Below, in pieces: positions 1-6,175 of a stretch of 16,958 nt of DNA. Location: NCBI GenBank assembly GCA_050725495.1, contig JBOHHM010000082.1:1-16958 (forward strand), written 5' to 3'. The translations under genes were made by a program, and so were the position numbers. The DNA comes from JBOHHM01 sp050725495 (lineage in GTDB: Bacteria; Pseudomonadota; Gammaproteobacteria; Burkholderiales; Burkholderiaceae_C). Positions within the stretch are counted from its first letter, which is position 1. Every line of letters begins with the position of its first letter. Below the pieces are notes generated by a model. The model saw nothing but the letters and a program-made list of their open reading frames with translations. It was not told the DNA's origin and searched no databases.

Positions 1-472
1 CCGTCTCCAGCACCCGGCACAGGAAGTCCATGTCGCTGCGGTAGCCGTCCTCGGGGCTGAACTCCACATCGGCCACCAGATTGCGGGCAAAGCGCACCGA
101 CTGCTTGGCTTGCTCCAGCACCTGCTCGGGCGTCATGCGCAGCTTTTTCTCCATGTGCAGCGGCGACGTCGCGATGAAAGTGTGAATTCGGGCGCTGTTG
201 GCCCCCTTGAGCGCTTCGGCGGCGCGGGAAATATCGCGATCATTGGCACGTGACAGGGAACACACTGTGGAGTCCTTGACCGCGTTGGCGATCGCCTGCA
301 CAGCTTCAAAGTCGCCGTTGGAGCTGGCGGCGAAGCCGGCTTCGATCACATCGACCTTCAGACGCTCCAGTTGACGGGCAATGCGCAGTTTTTCATCCTT
401 GGTCATGGACGCGCCGGGCGACTGCTCGCCATCGCGCAAGGTGGTGTCGAAAATGATCAATTTGTCAGCCAT
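1..472 (-). CDS. leuA: 2-isopropylmalate synthase (LeuA), N-terminal part, cut by window edge
   Basis: This is the first committed enzyme of leucine synthesis, condensing acetyl-CoA with 2-ketoisovalerate in the cytosol. The first 157 codons are present, starting at the ATG at 472-470; the rest lies beyond position 1. The protein opens MADKLIIFDTTLRDGEQSPG, the classic family signature with the metal and substrate ligands R-D in TLRDGEQ, followed by VIEAGFAASSNGDFEAV and IHTFIATSPLHMEKKLRM, all typical of the TIM-barrel domain. AGGAG lies about 8 bases upstream of the ATG. The gene has its own promoter and an attenuator-like leader (positions 527-668), so it is probably controlled by leucine supply separately from the ilv operon upstream. 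The regulatory C-terminal domain that binds leucine is not in the window. Identification is secure. Confidence 0.96.
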   Translation of the reverse strand, partial: MADKLIIFDTTLRDGEQSPGASMTKDEKLRIARQLERLKVDVIEAGFAASSNGDFEAVQAIANAVKDSTVCSLSRANDRDISRAAEALKGANSARIHTFIATSPLHMEKKLRMTPEQVLEQAKQSVRFARNLVADVEFSPEDGYRSDMDFLCRVLET

Positions 473-526
473 TTGATTTCTCCTGATTCCTGGAAACCCG
501 CAACTTCGAAACTGAGTGCACAAAGC

Positions 527-560
527 AAAAAGGCCCGCTGCGGGTGCATACGGGCCTTTT
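527..560 (-). terminator. Intrinsic terminator in the leuA leader (attenuator)
   Basis: Read on the minus strand, a 10-bp stem AAAAGGCCCG / CGGGCCTTTT (551-560 with 528-537) closes a 13-nt loop and runs into TTTTT-GCTTTG. It stands 55 nt before the leuA ATG and after a leucine-rich leader peptide, so it would stop transcription before leuA unless disrupted. The 5' half of the stem (550-555, read GCCCGT) is an exact complement of ACGGGC at 590-595 inside the leader peptide coding region. That offers a competing antiterminator pairing. Confidence 0.8.
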
Positions 561-578
561 GGAAATTGTGCGCGCGCG

Positions 579-632
579 CTACCGTCTCCGCCCGTGTGGC
601 GATAGCAGTAGAGCCCGCGAAATCTGTTTCAT
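579..632 (-). CDS. Putative leucine leader peptide of leuA (17 aa)
   Basis: The short reading frame ATG...TAG encodes MKQISRALLLSPHGRRR. Three consecutive leucine codons, CTA-CTG-CTA, sit mid-peptide. Two of them are CTA, which is normally rare in GC-rich genomes. It lies between a candidate promoter (639-668) and the terminator at 527-560, the same layout as the enterobacterial leuL attenuator. A short hairpin CGCC-ACACG-GGCG directly follows the Leu codons and contains the ACGGGC that can pair with the terminator's 5' arm. A ribosome stalled on the Leu codons would free that segment, while a ribosome reaching the stop would cover it. No Shine-Dalgarno sequence precedes the ATG, and the predicted +1 falls on or next to it, so translation may be leaderless. 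Function is inferred from layout; the ORF is too short for homology. Confidence 0.72.
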   Translation of the reverse strand: MKQISRALLLSPHGRRR

Positions 633-638
633 TTATCT

Positions 639-668
639 AATGTAGCACAGGTTCAACAAACCCTGCAA
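639..668 (-). promoter_or_regulatory. Candidate sigma-70 promoter of leuA leader
   Basis: On the minus strand there is TTGCAG (663-668), an 18-bp spacer and an extended -10 TGC-TACATT (the -10 hexamer is 639-644). The predicted transcription start is about 7 nt downstream, at the A of the leader-peptide ATG (632). It lies in the 218-bp gap between pssA and leuA. It is a motif call only. Confidence 0.55.
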
Positions 669-690
669 TCGTGCTTGACGGCCACGGGCC

Positions 691-1506
691 TCACTTGTGC
701 AGACCCCTCTCATCGGGCTCGTCGGTGGAGGTGCTGATCACGCTGGTGTGAACGCCCTTGGCTTTGCGCCAGCCGTAGAGCACATAACCGCTCAAGCCAT
801 AGATCACGAACAGGCCGAACAGCACGGTCGGCGGATGGATATTGATCACGGCAATGCCCAGGGCGATCAGGACGATCACCACAAAGGGCACGCTCTTTTT
901 CATCTGAACGTCCTTGAAGCTGTAAAACGGCACATTGGTCACCATGGTCAGGCCCGCGTACAGGGCCAGCGCAAACATGGGCCAGGCCACCTCAGGTCCC
1001 TTGATCTCGGCCTCGGTCATTAGCCAGACAAAGCCCGTCATCAGCGCCGCAGCGGCGGGCGACGGCAGGCCTTGAAAATAGCGCTTGTCCACCACGGCGG
1101 TATTGACATTGAAGCGGGCCAGGCGCAGGGCCGCACAGGCGCAGTAGACGAAGGCCGCAATCCAGCCCCAGCGCCCCAGCCCTTTGAGCGCCCATTCGTA
1201 GGCAATCAAGGCCGGCGCGGCGCCGAACGACACCATGTCGGAGAGCGAGTCCATTTGCTCACCAAAAGCGCTTTGCGTATTGGTCATGCGCGCCACGCGG
1301 CCATCGAGACTGTCGAGCACCATGGCGGCAAACACGCCGACAGCGGCCAGGTCAAATCGGTCGTTCATCGCCATCACCACGGCATAAAAACCACCGAACA
1401 ATGCCGCCAGCGTGAACAGGTTGGGCAGGATGTAAATGCCCTTGCGGCGCTTGCGCACCATCACCTCTTCAAGGGGTGTCGGGTTGGATTCGGTGCCGTC
1501 ATGCAT
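691..1506 (-). CDS. pssA: CDP-diacylglycerol-serine O-phosphatidyltransferase (phosphatidylserine synthase)
   Basis: This integral membrane enzyme makes phosphatidylserine from CDP-diacylglycerol and serine, the first step toward phosphatidylethanolamine. The 271-residue protein carries a complete CDP-alcohol phosphatidyltransferase motif, D65-x2-D68-G69-x2-A72-R73-x8-G82-x3-D86-x3-D90, within LDSLDGRVAR. About eight hydrophobic segments follow from residue 26 onward (ILPNLFTLAALFGGFYAVVM first), with a charged N-terminus (VRKRRK) expected in the cytoplasm. The start at 1506 gives ATG-CAT-GAC with only a weak upstream AGG. It lies behind the ilv terminator (1691-1720), so it needs its own promoter in 1507-1690, which I could not place. 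The 232-bp gap to ilvC holds no gene I can support; in related genomes psd often sits there, by my recollection. Confidence 0.95.
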   Translation of the reverse strand: MHDGTESNPTPLEEVMVRKRRKGIYILPNLFTLAALFGGFYAVVMAMNDRFDLAAVGVFAAMVLDSLDGRVARMTNTQSAFGEQMDSLSDMVSFGAAPALIAYEWALKGLGRWGWIAAFVYCACAALRLARFNVNTAVVDKRYFQGLPSPAAAALMTGFVWLMTEAEIKGPEVAWPMFALALYAGLTMVTNVPFYSFKDVQMKKSVPFVVIVLIALGIAVINIHPPTVLFGLFVIYGLSGYVLYGWRKAKGVHTSVISTSTDEPDERGLHK

Positions 1507-1690
1507 AAGATTGGCCTGTAGTCCTTCGAAACTGGTCGACTGACGCTATCAAATTCAGAGCGTCGCAAAGGGTCGTGGTGGCCGCAACCTGGTCGCCCGA
1601 CGCGACCACGGGCACGGCGCCACGGGTCACAACGGGATGGTCACGGTACATGAAAGCAAGTGTAAGCCAGTCGTAGGCCGGCCCCAGGGC

Positions 1691-1720
1691 AAAAAACAAA
1701 GGCCACCGAAGTGGCCTTTG
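1691..1720 (-). terminator. Intrinsic terminator of the ilvI-ilvH-ilvC operon
   Basis: On the minus strand, 18 bases past the ilvC stop, CAAAGGCCAC-TTCG-GTGGCCTTTG forms a perfect 10-bp stem (1697-1720) with a stable UUCG tetraloop, followed by TTTTTT (1691-1696). This is a textbook strong Rho-independent terminator. It separates the ilv operon from pssA. Confidence 0.95.
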
Positions 1721-1738
1721 ACTGAAACAAGTCGGGGC

Positions 1739-2755
1739 TCAGTTCTTGGACTGATCGACCAGTTTGTTCTTCTTGATCCAGGGCATCATGGCGCGCAGTT
1801 GCTCGCCCACGATTTCAATCTGGTGCTCTGCGTTCAGGCGACGGCGGCTCAGCAGCGTAGGCGCGCCGGCGCGGTTTTCCAGGATGAAGCTCTTGGCGTA
1901 TTCACCGGTCTGGATGTCCTTGAGCACGGCACGCATGGCGTTCTTGGTGGCTTCGGTCACGATACGCGGGCCGGTCACGTATTCGCCATACTCCGCGTTG
2001 TTGGAGATGGAGTAGTTCATGTTGGCAATGCCGCCTTCGTAGATCAGGTCCACGATCAGCTTGAGTTCGTGCAGGCACTCGAAGTAGGCCATTTCGGGCG
2101 CGTAGCCGGCTTCCACCAGCGTCTCGAAGCCGGCCTTGATCAGCTCGACCGTGCCACCGCACAGCACGGCCTGCTCGCCGAACAGGTCGGTCTCGGTTTC
2201 TTCGCGGAAGTTGGTCTCGATGATGCCGGCCTTGCCGCCGCCATTGGCCATCGCATAGCTCAGGGCCAGATCGCGGGCCTTGCCGGTCTTGTCCTGGTGC
2301 ACGGCCACGAGGTGGGGCACGCCGCCGCCTTGGGTGTAGGTGTTGCGCACGGTGTGACCAGGGGCCTTGGGAGCCACCATCCAGACGTCGAGGTCGGCAC
2401 GCGGGGCGACTTGGCCATAGTGCACGTTGAAGCCGTGGGCGAAGGCCAGCGAGGCGCCCTGCTTGATATGGGGCTCCACATCGTTCTTGTAGACGGCGGC
2501 GATTTGCTCGTCGGGCAGCAAAATCATGACCGCGTCGGCGGTTTTCACCGCTTCGGCGACTTCGGCGACCTTCAGGCCGGCCTTCTCGACCTTGGGCCAG
2601 GAAGCGCCGCCCTTGCGCAGGCCGACGATGACTTTCACGCCGCTGTCGTTGAGGTTTTGTGCGTGGGCATGGCCCTGGCTGCCGTAGCCGATGATAGCGA
2701 CGGTCTTGCCCTTGATCAGGCTCAGATCACAGTCTTTGTCGTAGAAAACTTTCAT
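1739..2755 (-). CDS. ilvC: Ketol-acid reductoisomerase (NADP+), class I
   Basis: This enzyme converts acetolactate or acetohydroxybutyrate to the dihydroxy acids of valine/leucine or isoleucine synthesis, using NADPH and Mg2+. The product is 338 aa, the usual length of the short class I form. The Rossmann motif GYGSQG is at 23-28; H107 and K130 (AHGFN, VAPK) are present, as are the metal and acid ligands D190, E194 (TDLFGEQ), E226 and E230 (FECLHE). All catalytic residues are therefore intact. The start at 2755 (MKVFYDKDCD) is chosen because GGAG lies 7 bases upstream and the family begins here; the frame stays open upstream into a repeat but that part is not conserved. It is the last gene of the ilv operon, 125 bp after ilvH across a repeat pair, with the terminator just downstream. 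Confidence 0.98.
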   Translation of the reverse strand: MKVFYDKDCDLSLIKGKTVAIIGYGSQGHAHAQNLNDSGVKVIVGLRKGGASWPKVEKAGLKVAEVAEAVKTADAVMILLPDEQIAAVYKNDVEPHIKQGASLAFAHGFNVHYGQVAPRADLDVWMVAPKAPGHTVRNTYTQGGGVPHLVAVHQDKTGKARDLALSYAMANGGGKAGIIETNFREETETDLFGEQAVLCGGTVELIKAGFETLVEAGYAPEMAYFECLHELKLIVDLIYEGGIANMNYSISNNAEYGEYVTGPRIVTEATKNAMRAVLKDIQTGEYAKSFILENRAGAPTLLSRRRLNAEHQIEIVGEQLRAMMPWIKKNKLVDQSKN

Positions 2756-2784
2756 GGTCACTCCAATATTTTGTTTGGCGAAAA

Positions 2785-2865
2785 CGCCCTTCGACAGGCT
2801 CAGGGCGAACGCTAGGACATAGTCGCCGCACAAAAATCCGTTCGCGTTGAGCCTGTCGAAACGCG
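2785..2865. repeat. Inverted pair of short palindromic repeats (REP-like) between ilvH and ilvC
   Basis: Two 27-bp units in inverted orientation (2785-2811 and 2839-2865) are separated by 27 bp and share the core TTCGACAGGCTCA. Each unit is also its own small hairpin: CGCCC...GGGCG on the left and CGCGT...ACGCG on the right. The units differ at four bases, and all four fall in these short stems as paired, pairing-preserving changes. Units of this type (GACAGGCTCA core) recur in many Burkholderiales and Xanthomonadales genomes, by my recollection. In the ilv transcript the pair could form one long hairpin or two small ones. Confidence 0.85.
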
Positions 2866-2880
2866 CCCGAACCGTAAAAA

Positions 2881-3372
2881 TCAAACGCGCAGTATTCTCT
2901 CACCGCGCCCGATGCCGCTGGAGCCGGTGCGCACGGTTTCCAGAATCGCACTGCGATCGATGGCTTCCAGGAAGGCGTCGTTCTTGGACTGGTCACCGGT
3001 CAGCTCGATGGTGTAGCTCTTTTCGGTGACGTCGATGATGCGGCCTCGGAAGATGTCGACCATGCGCTTCATCTCTTCGCGCTCCTTGCCGACGGCGCGG
3101 ACCTTGACCATCATGAGCTCGCGCTCGGTATAGGCCCCCTCGGTCAGGTCCACGACCTTCACGACCTCGATGAGGCGATTCAGGTGCTTGGTGATCTGCT
3201 CGATCACGTCGTCCGAGCCGGTGGTCTGTATCGTCATGCGCGACAGACTCGGGTCTTCGGTGGGCGCAACCGTCAGGCTCTCGATGTTGTAGCCACGGGC
3301 CGAGAACAGGCCCACCACGCGGGAAAGAGCGCCGGGCTCGTTTTCCAGCAAAACGGCAATGATATGTTTCAT
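2881..3372 (-). CDS. ilvH: Acetolactate synthase small (regulatory) subunit
   Basis: This is the regulatory subunit of acetohydroxyacid synthase, which activates the large subunit and confers feedback inhibition by valine. The 163-aa length equals E. coli IlvH. An N-terminal ACT domain (about 2-77) starts MKHIIAVLLENEPGALSRVVGLFSARGYNIESLTV, with the glycine (PGALSR) and asparagine (GYNIES) positions known to matter for valine binding. A C-terminal ACT-like domain follows (about 85-160; ELMMVKVRA...RGRIIDVTEKSYTIELTG). The start at 3372 has GAGGA about 10 bases upstream; longer upstream reading frames are not conserved. It is transcribed after ilvI, 161 bp downstream of it, an unusually wide gap that holds an inverted repeat. 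It is often annotated ilvN in this group. Confidence 0.97.
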   Translation of the reverse strand: MKHIIAVLLENEPGALSRVVGLFSARGYNIESLTVAPTEDPSLSRMTIQTTGSDDVIEQITKHLNRLIEVVKVVDLTEGAYTERELMMVKVRAVGKEREEMKRMVDIFRGRIIDVTEKSYTIELTGDQSKNDAFLEAIDRSAILETVRTGSSGIGRGERILRV

Positions 3373-3464
3373 GTTGTGCGATTCCTCTTTTCGCTGCCCT
3401 CCCCTGCGCACGGTAATGCGCAGGCTCGGCAGGCAATAGATTCGTCAAAGAAAGGTTAGGAAAG

Positions 3465-3518
3465 GTTGAGTGTTCGGCGTTCAGCGTCGGGCATGCGAAC
3501 CCCCGCTGAACGCTCAAC
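3465..3518. repeat. Inverted repeat in the ilvI-ilvH gap
   Basis: GCGTTCAGCG (3477-3486) pairs perfectly with CGCTGAACGC (3504-3513) across a 17-nt loop. An outer GTTGAG / CTCAAC pair (3465-3470 with 3513-3518, alternative register) suggests a degenerate, longer palindrome. It lies inside the ilv operon transcript with no U-run, so it is not a normal terminator. It may be a dispersed intergenic element or an mRNA processing or stability hairpin. Confidence 0.6.
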
Positions 3519-3533
3519 GCCCAACGTGGAACG

Positions 3534-5306
3534 TCAAAGATCCTCGCTTCCCAGCAGCATTTCCGTGATGCCCTTGCCGGCCTGCACCATCGGGAACACG
3601 TTCTCGGTGGGGTCGGTGCGGAAGTCCATGAACACGGTGCGGTCCTTGAGCTTGCGCGCCTCGCGCAGCGCCGGCTCCACGTCCTGCGGGCGCTCGATCA
3701 ACATGCCCACATGGCCATAGGCCTCGGCCAGCTTCACGAAATTCGGCAGCGCGTCCATGTAGCTGTGGCTGTAGCGACCGGAGTACTCGATCTCCTGCCA
3801 CTGGCGCACCATGCCAAGATACCGGTTGTTCAGCGAAACAATCTTGATCGGCGTGTTGTACTGCAGGCAGGTGGACAGCTCCTGAATGCACATCTGCACC
3901 GAGCCTTCGCCGGTGATGCAGTAGACCTCGCTGTCGGGCTTGGCCAGCTTGATGCCCATGGCGTAGGGAATGCCCACGCCCATGGTGCCCAGTCCGCCGG
4001 AATTGATCCAGCGGCGCGGCTGGTCGAACTTGTAGTACTGAGCCGCCCACATCTGGTGCTGGCCGACGTCGGACGTGATGTAGGTATCGACATCCTTGGT
4101 CATGTTCCACAGCGTCTCGACCACGTACTGGGGCTTGATGACTTCCTTGTTGCCGCGGTCGTACTTCAGGCAGTCGCGCTGGCGCCAGCCTTCAATCGTT
4201 TCCCACCAGCTGGCCAGGGCGTTGGCGTCGGGCTTGAGGCCGGACTCCTTGATCATCGCGATCAGCTCCGTCAGAACGTCCTTGACGTCGCCAACGATGG
4301 GGATATCCACCTTGACGCGCTTGGAGATGCTCGAGGGATCGATGTCGACGTGGATGATCTTGCGTTCGTTCTGTGCGAAATGCTTGGGGTTGCCGATCAC
4401 GCGGTCGTCAAACCGCGCGCCCACGGCCAGCAGCACGTCGCAGTTCTGCATGGCGTTGTTGGCCTCGATGGTTCCGTGCATGCCCAGCATGCCCAGGAAC
4501 TTGCGGTCGCTGGCCGGATAGGCACCCAGGCCCATCAGCGTGTTGGTGCAGGGGTAGCCCAACATGTCCACCAGGGTGCGCAGCTCCTGGGTCGCGTTGC
4601 CCAGCAGCACGCCGCCGCCGGTGTAGACGTAGGGCCGCTTGGCCGACATCAGCAGCTGCAGGGCTTTGCGGATCTGCCCGCCATGGCCCTTGCGCACTGG
4701 ATTGTAGGAGCGCATCTCCACGCTCTTGGGGTAGCCGGTGTAGGCGGTTTTGTGGAACGACACGTCCTTCGGGATGTCCACCACCACGGGGCCGGGACGT
4801 CCACTCTTGGCAATGTGGAAGGCCTTCTTCAGGGTCTCGGCCATTTGACGCACGTCTTTCACCAGGAAGTTGTGCTTGACGATGGGGCGCGTGATGCCCA
4901 CGGTGTCGCACTCCTGGAAAGCGTCCAGACCGATCGCTGGCGTCGGCACCTGTCCCGTGATGATCACCATCGGGATGCTGTCCATGTAGGCCGTGGCGAT
5001 GCCGGTAATCGCATTGGTCACACCGGGACCGGAAGTAACCAGCGCTACACCCACATCGCCCGTGGCACGGGCATACCCGTCAGCGGCATGGACGGCGGCC
5101 TGCTCGTGGCGCACCAGCACATGCTGGATGGTGTCCTGCTTGTAAAAAGCGTCGTAAATATGAAGAACAGCCCCACCGGGGTAGCCCCAGACGTATTTGA
5201 CGCCTTCGGCCTGGAGGGCCTTCACCAGAATTTCCGCGCCCCGGAGTTCTTGCGTGCCAGAGGGCACGGCGGCTGCCGAAGCGATTTCGGTCTTTGAAAT
5301 TTCCAT
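3534..5306 (-). CDS. ilvI: Acetolactate synthase large (catalytic) subunit
   Basis: This is the thiamine-diphosphate and FAD dependent enzyme that forms 2-acetolactate or 2-aceto-2-hydroxybutyrate, the common first step for valine, leucine and isoleucine. The 590-aa product shows the N-terminal TPP pyrimidine domain with catalytic Glu68 (VRHEQAAVHAADGYAR), the central FAD/Rossmann domain (about 205-350; VGARFDDRVIG) and the C-terminal TPP domain with GEGS at 466-469 and NN at 493-494. The TPP motif reads GEGS rather than GDGS, a variant I recall as normal in betaproteobacterial copies. The ATG at 5306 is preferred (AAAGG 6 bases upstream); a TTG two codons earlier is also in frame. It is the first gene of ilvI-ilvH-ilvC, and is often annotated ilvB in this group. 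Confidence 0.97.
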   Translation of the reverse strand: MEISKTEIASAAAVPSGTQELRGAEILVKALQAEGVKYVWGYPGGAVLHIYDAFYKQDTIQHVLVRHEQAAVHAADGYARATGDVGVALVTSGPGVTNAITGIATAYMDSIPMVIITGQVPTPAIGLDAFQECDTVGITRPIVKHNFLVKDVRQMAETLKKAFHIAKSGRPGPVVVDIPKDVSFHKTAYTGYPKSVEMRSYNPVRKGHGGQIRKALQLLMSAKRPYVYTGGGVLLGNATQELRTLVDMLGYPCTNTLMGLGAYPASDRKFLGMLGMHGTIEANNAMQNCDVLLAVGARFDDRVIGNPKHFAQNERKIIHVDIDPSSISKRVKVDIPIVGDVKDVLTELIAMIKESGLKPDANALASWWETIEGWRQRDCLKYDRGNKEVIKPQYVVETLWNMTKDVDTYITSDVGQHQMWAAQYYKFDQPRRWINSGGLGTMGVGIPYAMGIKLAKPDSEVYCITGEGSVQMCIQELSTCLQYNTPIKIVSLNNRYLGMVRQWQEIEYSGRYSHSYMDALPNFVKLAEAYGHVGMLIERPQDVEPALREARKLKDRTVFMDFRTDPTENVFPMVQAGKGITEMLLGSEDL

Positions 5307-5458
5307 GATCAACCTTTGCGAATTTCTCTAACGAAAAACCTTGGGTGCTCCTTGACGCACTCTTGTGGAGCCGTGTTGGAACTTTGGGCCCACGACCATG
5401 GGCGAGCTGCTTGCTGCGCCGGACCGTGACCCGTTTGTCTTTTTGACTTAGACCTTTC

Positions 5459-5467
5459 ATTATCGCA
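5459..5467 (-). promoter_or_regulatory. Candidate extended -10 for the ilvI-ilvH-ilvC operon
   Basis: The minus strand reads TGC-GATAAT; the hexamer at 5459-5464 matches the -10 consensus at 5 of 6 positions and has the TGn extension. No good -35 is visible 16-18 bp upstream, where the GC palindrome 5484-5496 sits. The predicted start near 5452 gives a leader of about 145 nt. It is a motif call only. Confidence 0.45.
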
Positions 5468-5515
5468 CTGCACAACGCGAAAACCGCCCCGGGCGGCAGA
5501 AAAATCACGGCCCAA

Positions 5516-5524
5516 TGCCATAAT
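5516..5524 (+). promoter_or_regulatory. Candidate extended -10 for the sigma factor operon
   Basis: The plus strand reads TGC-CATAAT (hexamer 5519-5524, 5 of 6 matches, TGn extension). The -35 region is weak. A start near 5531 would make the in-frame TTG at 5525 untranscribed, supporting the downstream TTG at 5609 as the real start of the sigma gene. Confidence 0.4.
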
Positions 5525-5608
5525 TTGCCCGGAAAGCGTGCCCCCAACATACCAAGCGCTCCATCAACGAGACTCCTTTCACTGCACAGCCATCCTGGCT
5601 TGACCCTT

Positions 5609-6175
5609 TTGGCTACCGAACAAGAACTCTCCGATTTCCTGAAAAGCGTTGAAAAACGGGCCTTCAAGCGCTCGATCTACCATGTGCGCAACGAGGAAGC
5701 TGCCTTGGACATCGTGCAGGACAGCATGATGAAACTCGCCGAGCATTACGGCGACAAGCCGGCGGCCGAGTTGCCGATGCTGTTTCAGCGCATCCTCTCC
5801 AACTGCACCCTGGACTGGTTTCGCCGCCAGAAGACACGCAACGCCCTGTTCTCCAACATGAGCGACTTCGAATCCCCGACAGAAGACGGGGAATTCGATA
5901 TTTTGGACACTTTGCAGTCGGCAGAAGACTCTGAGCGCACAGAAAGCGCCGAGGACACGACGCGGCGGGCTCAGGTCTTGCGCGAGATCGAAATGCAGAT
6001 CCAGGAGTTGCCCGCGCGTCAACGAGAAGCTTTCCTGATGCGTTACTGGGAAGAAATGGACGTCGCCGAAACGGCGGCAGCCATGGGCTGCTCGGAAGGC
6101 AGTGTCAAGACACACTGCTCCCGCGCCGTCCAAGCCCTCAGCAAAGCACTGAAGGCAAAGGGAATTCGACCATGA
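5609..6175 (+). CDS. Small RNA polymerase sigma-70 family (ECF-like) sigma factor
   Basis: This protein directs RNA polymerase to an unknown set of promoters. The 188-aa product has a region 2 domain (about 12-75; RNEEAALDIVQDSMMKLAEHYG...RILSNCTLDWFRRQKTR), an acidic linker rich in Asp/Glu (about 82-112) and a region 4 helix-turn-helix (about 120-183; LPARQREAFLMRYWEEMDVAETAAAMGCSEGSVKTHCSRA). I chose the TTG at 5609 (MATEQELSDF), where similarity to related proteins starts as I recall it. An upstream TTG at 5525 adds 28 unconserved residues. No Shine-Dalgarno site is visible, and a small hairpin AGCCA-TCC-TGGCT (5588-5600) sits just before the start, so translation may be weak or controlled. 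The stop overlaps the next gene (ATGA), suggesting coupling to a membrane partner. Confidence 0.9.
   Translation: MATEQELSDFLKSVEKRAFKRSIYHVRNEEAALDIVQDSMMKLAEHYGDKPAAELPMLFQRILSNCTLDWFRRQKTRNALFSNMSDFESPTEDGEFDILDTLQSAEDSERTESAEDTTRRAQVLREIEMQIQELPARQREAFLMRYWEEMDVAETAAAMGCSEGSVKTHCSRAVQALSKALKAKGIRP

Larger units (their letters stand above)
5307..5608. other. Divergent intergenic region, ilvI leader / sigma operon promoter
   Basis: This 302-bp gap separates two divergent operons. Toward ilvI there is a leader of about 145 nt with two small hairpins: GCCCA-TGGTCG-TGGGC near 5388-5403, and GCTCC...GGAGC near 5349-5373. Neither is followed directly by a U-run, and there is no Ile/Val/Leu-rich peptide. 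Midway lies the near-palindrome CCGCCCCGGGCGG (5484-5496), between the two candidate -10 elements and so a possible operator. The 84 bp just upstream of the sigma gene are open in its frame but look non-conserved. Confidence 0.6.

Noticed and set aside
1499..1699. 66-codon minus-strand frame between ilvC and pssA, ending at the pssA start
   Set aside because: Its start (TTG) lies inside the ilv terminator stem, it has no ribosome site, and its translation resembles nothing I know.
1637..2815. Long plus-strand open frame opposite ilvC
   Set aside because: Antisense shadow of ilvC, which has all catalytic residues; the antisense translation has no domain features.
4100..4112. Possible loss of the TPP motif in acetolactate synthase, since GEGS replaces GDGS (protein 466-469)
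   Set aside because: The Glu variant is usual in betaproteobacterial copies as I recall, and all other catalytic residues are intact, so it is not a defect.
3711..5297. Very long plus-strand open frame (528 codons) opposite ilvI
   Set aside because: It is an antisense shadow of a clear acetolactate synthase gene in GC-rich DNA, with His/Val/Gly-rich low-complexity translation.
5328..5399. 23-codon minus-strand ORF before ilvI beginning Met-Val-Val, as a possible Val leader peptide
   Set aside because: It has only two adjacent Val codons at the very start, no ribosome site and no following terminator.
5525..5608. N-terminal extension of the sigma factor from an upstream TTG
   Set aside because: The added 28 residues look unconserved and the candidate promoter would start transcription inside them.
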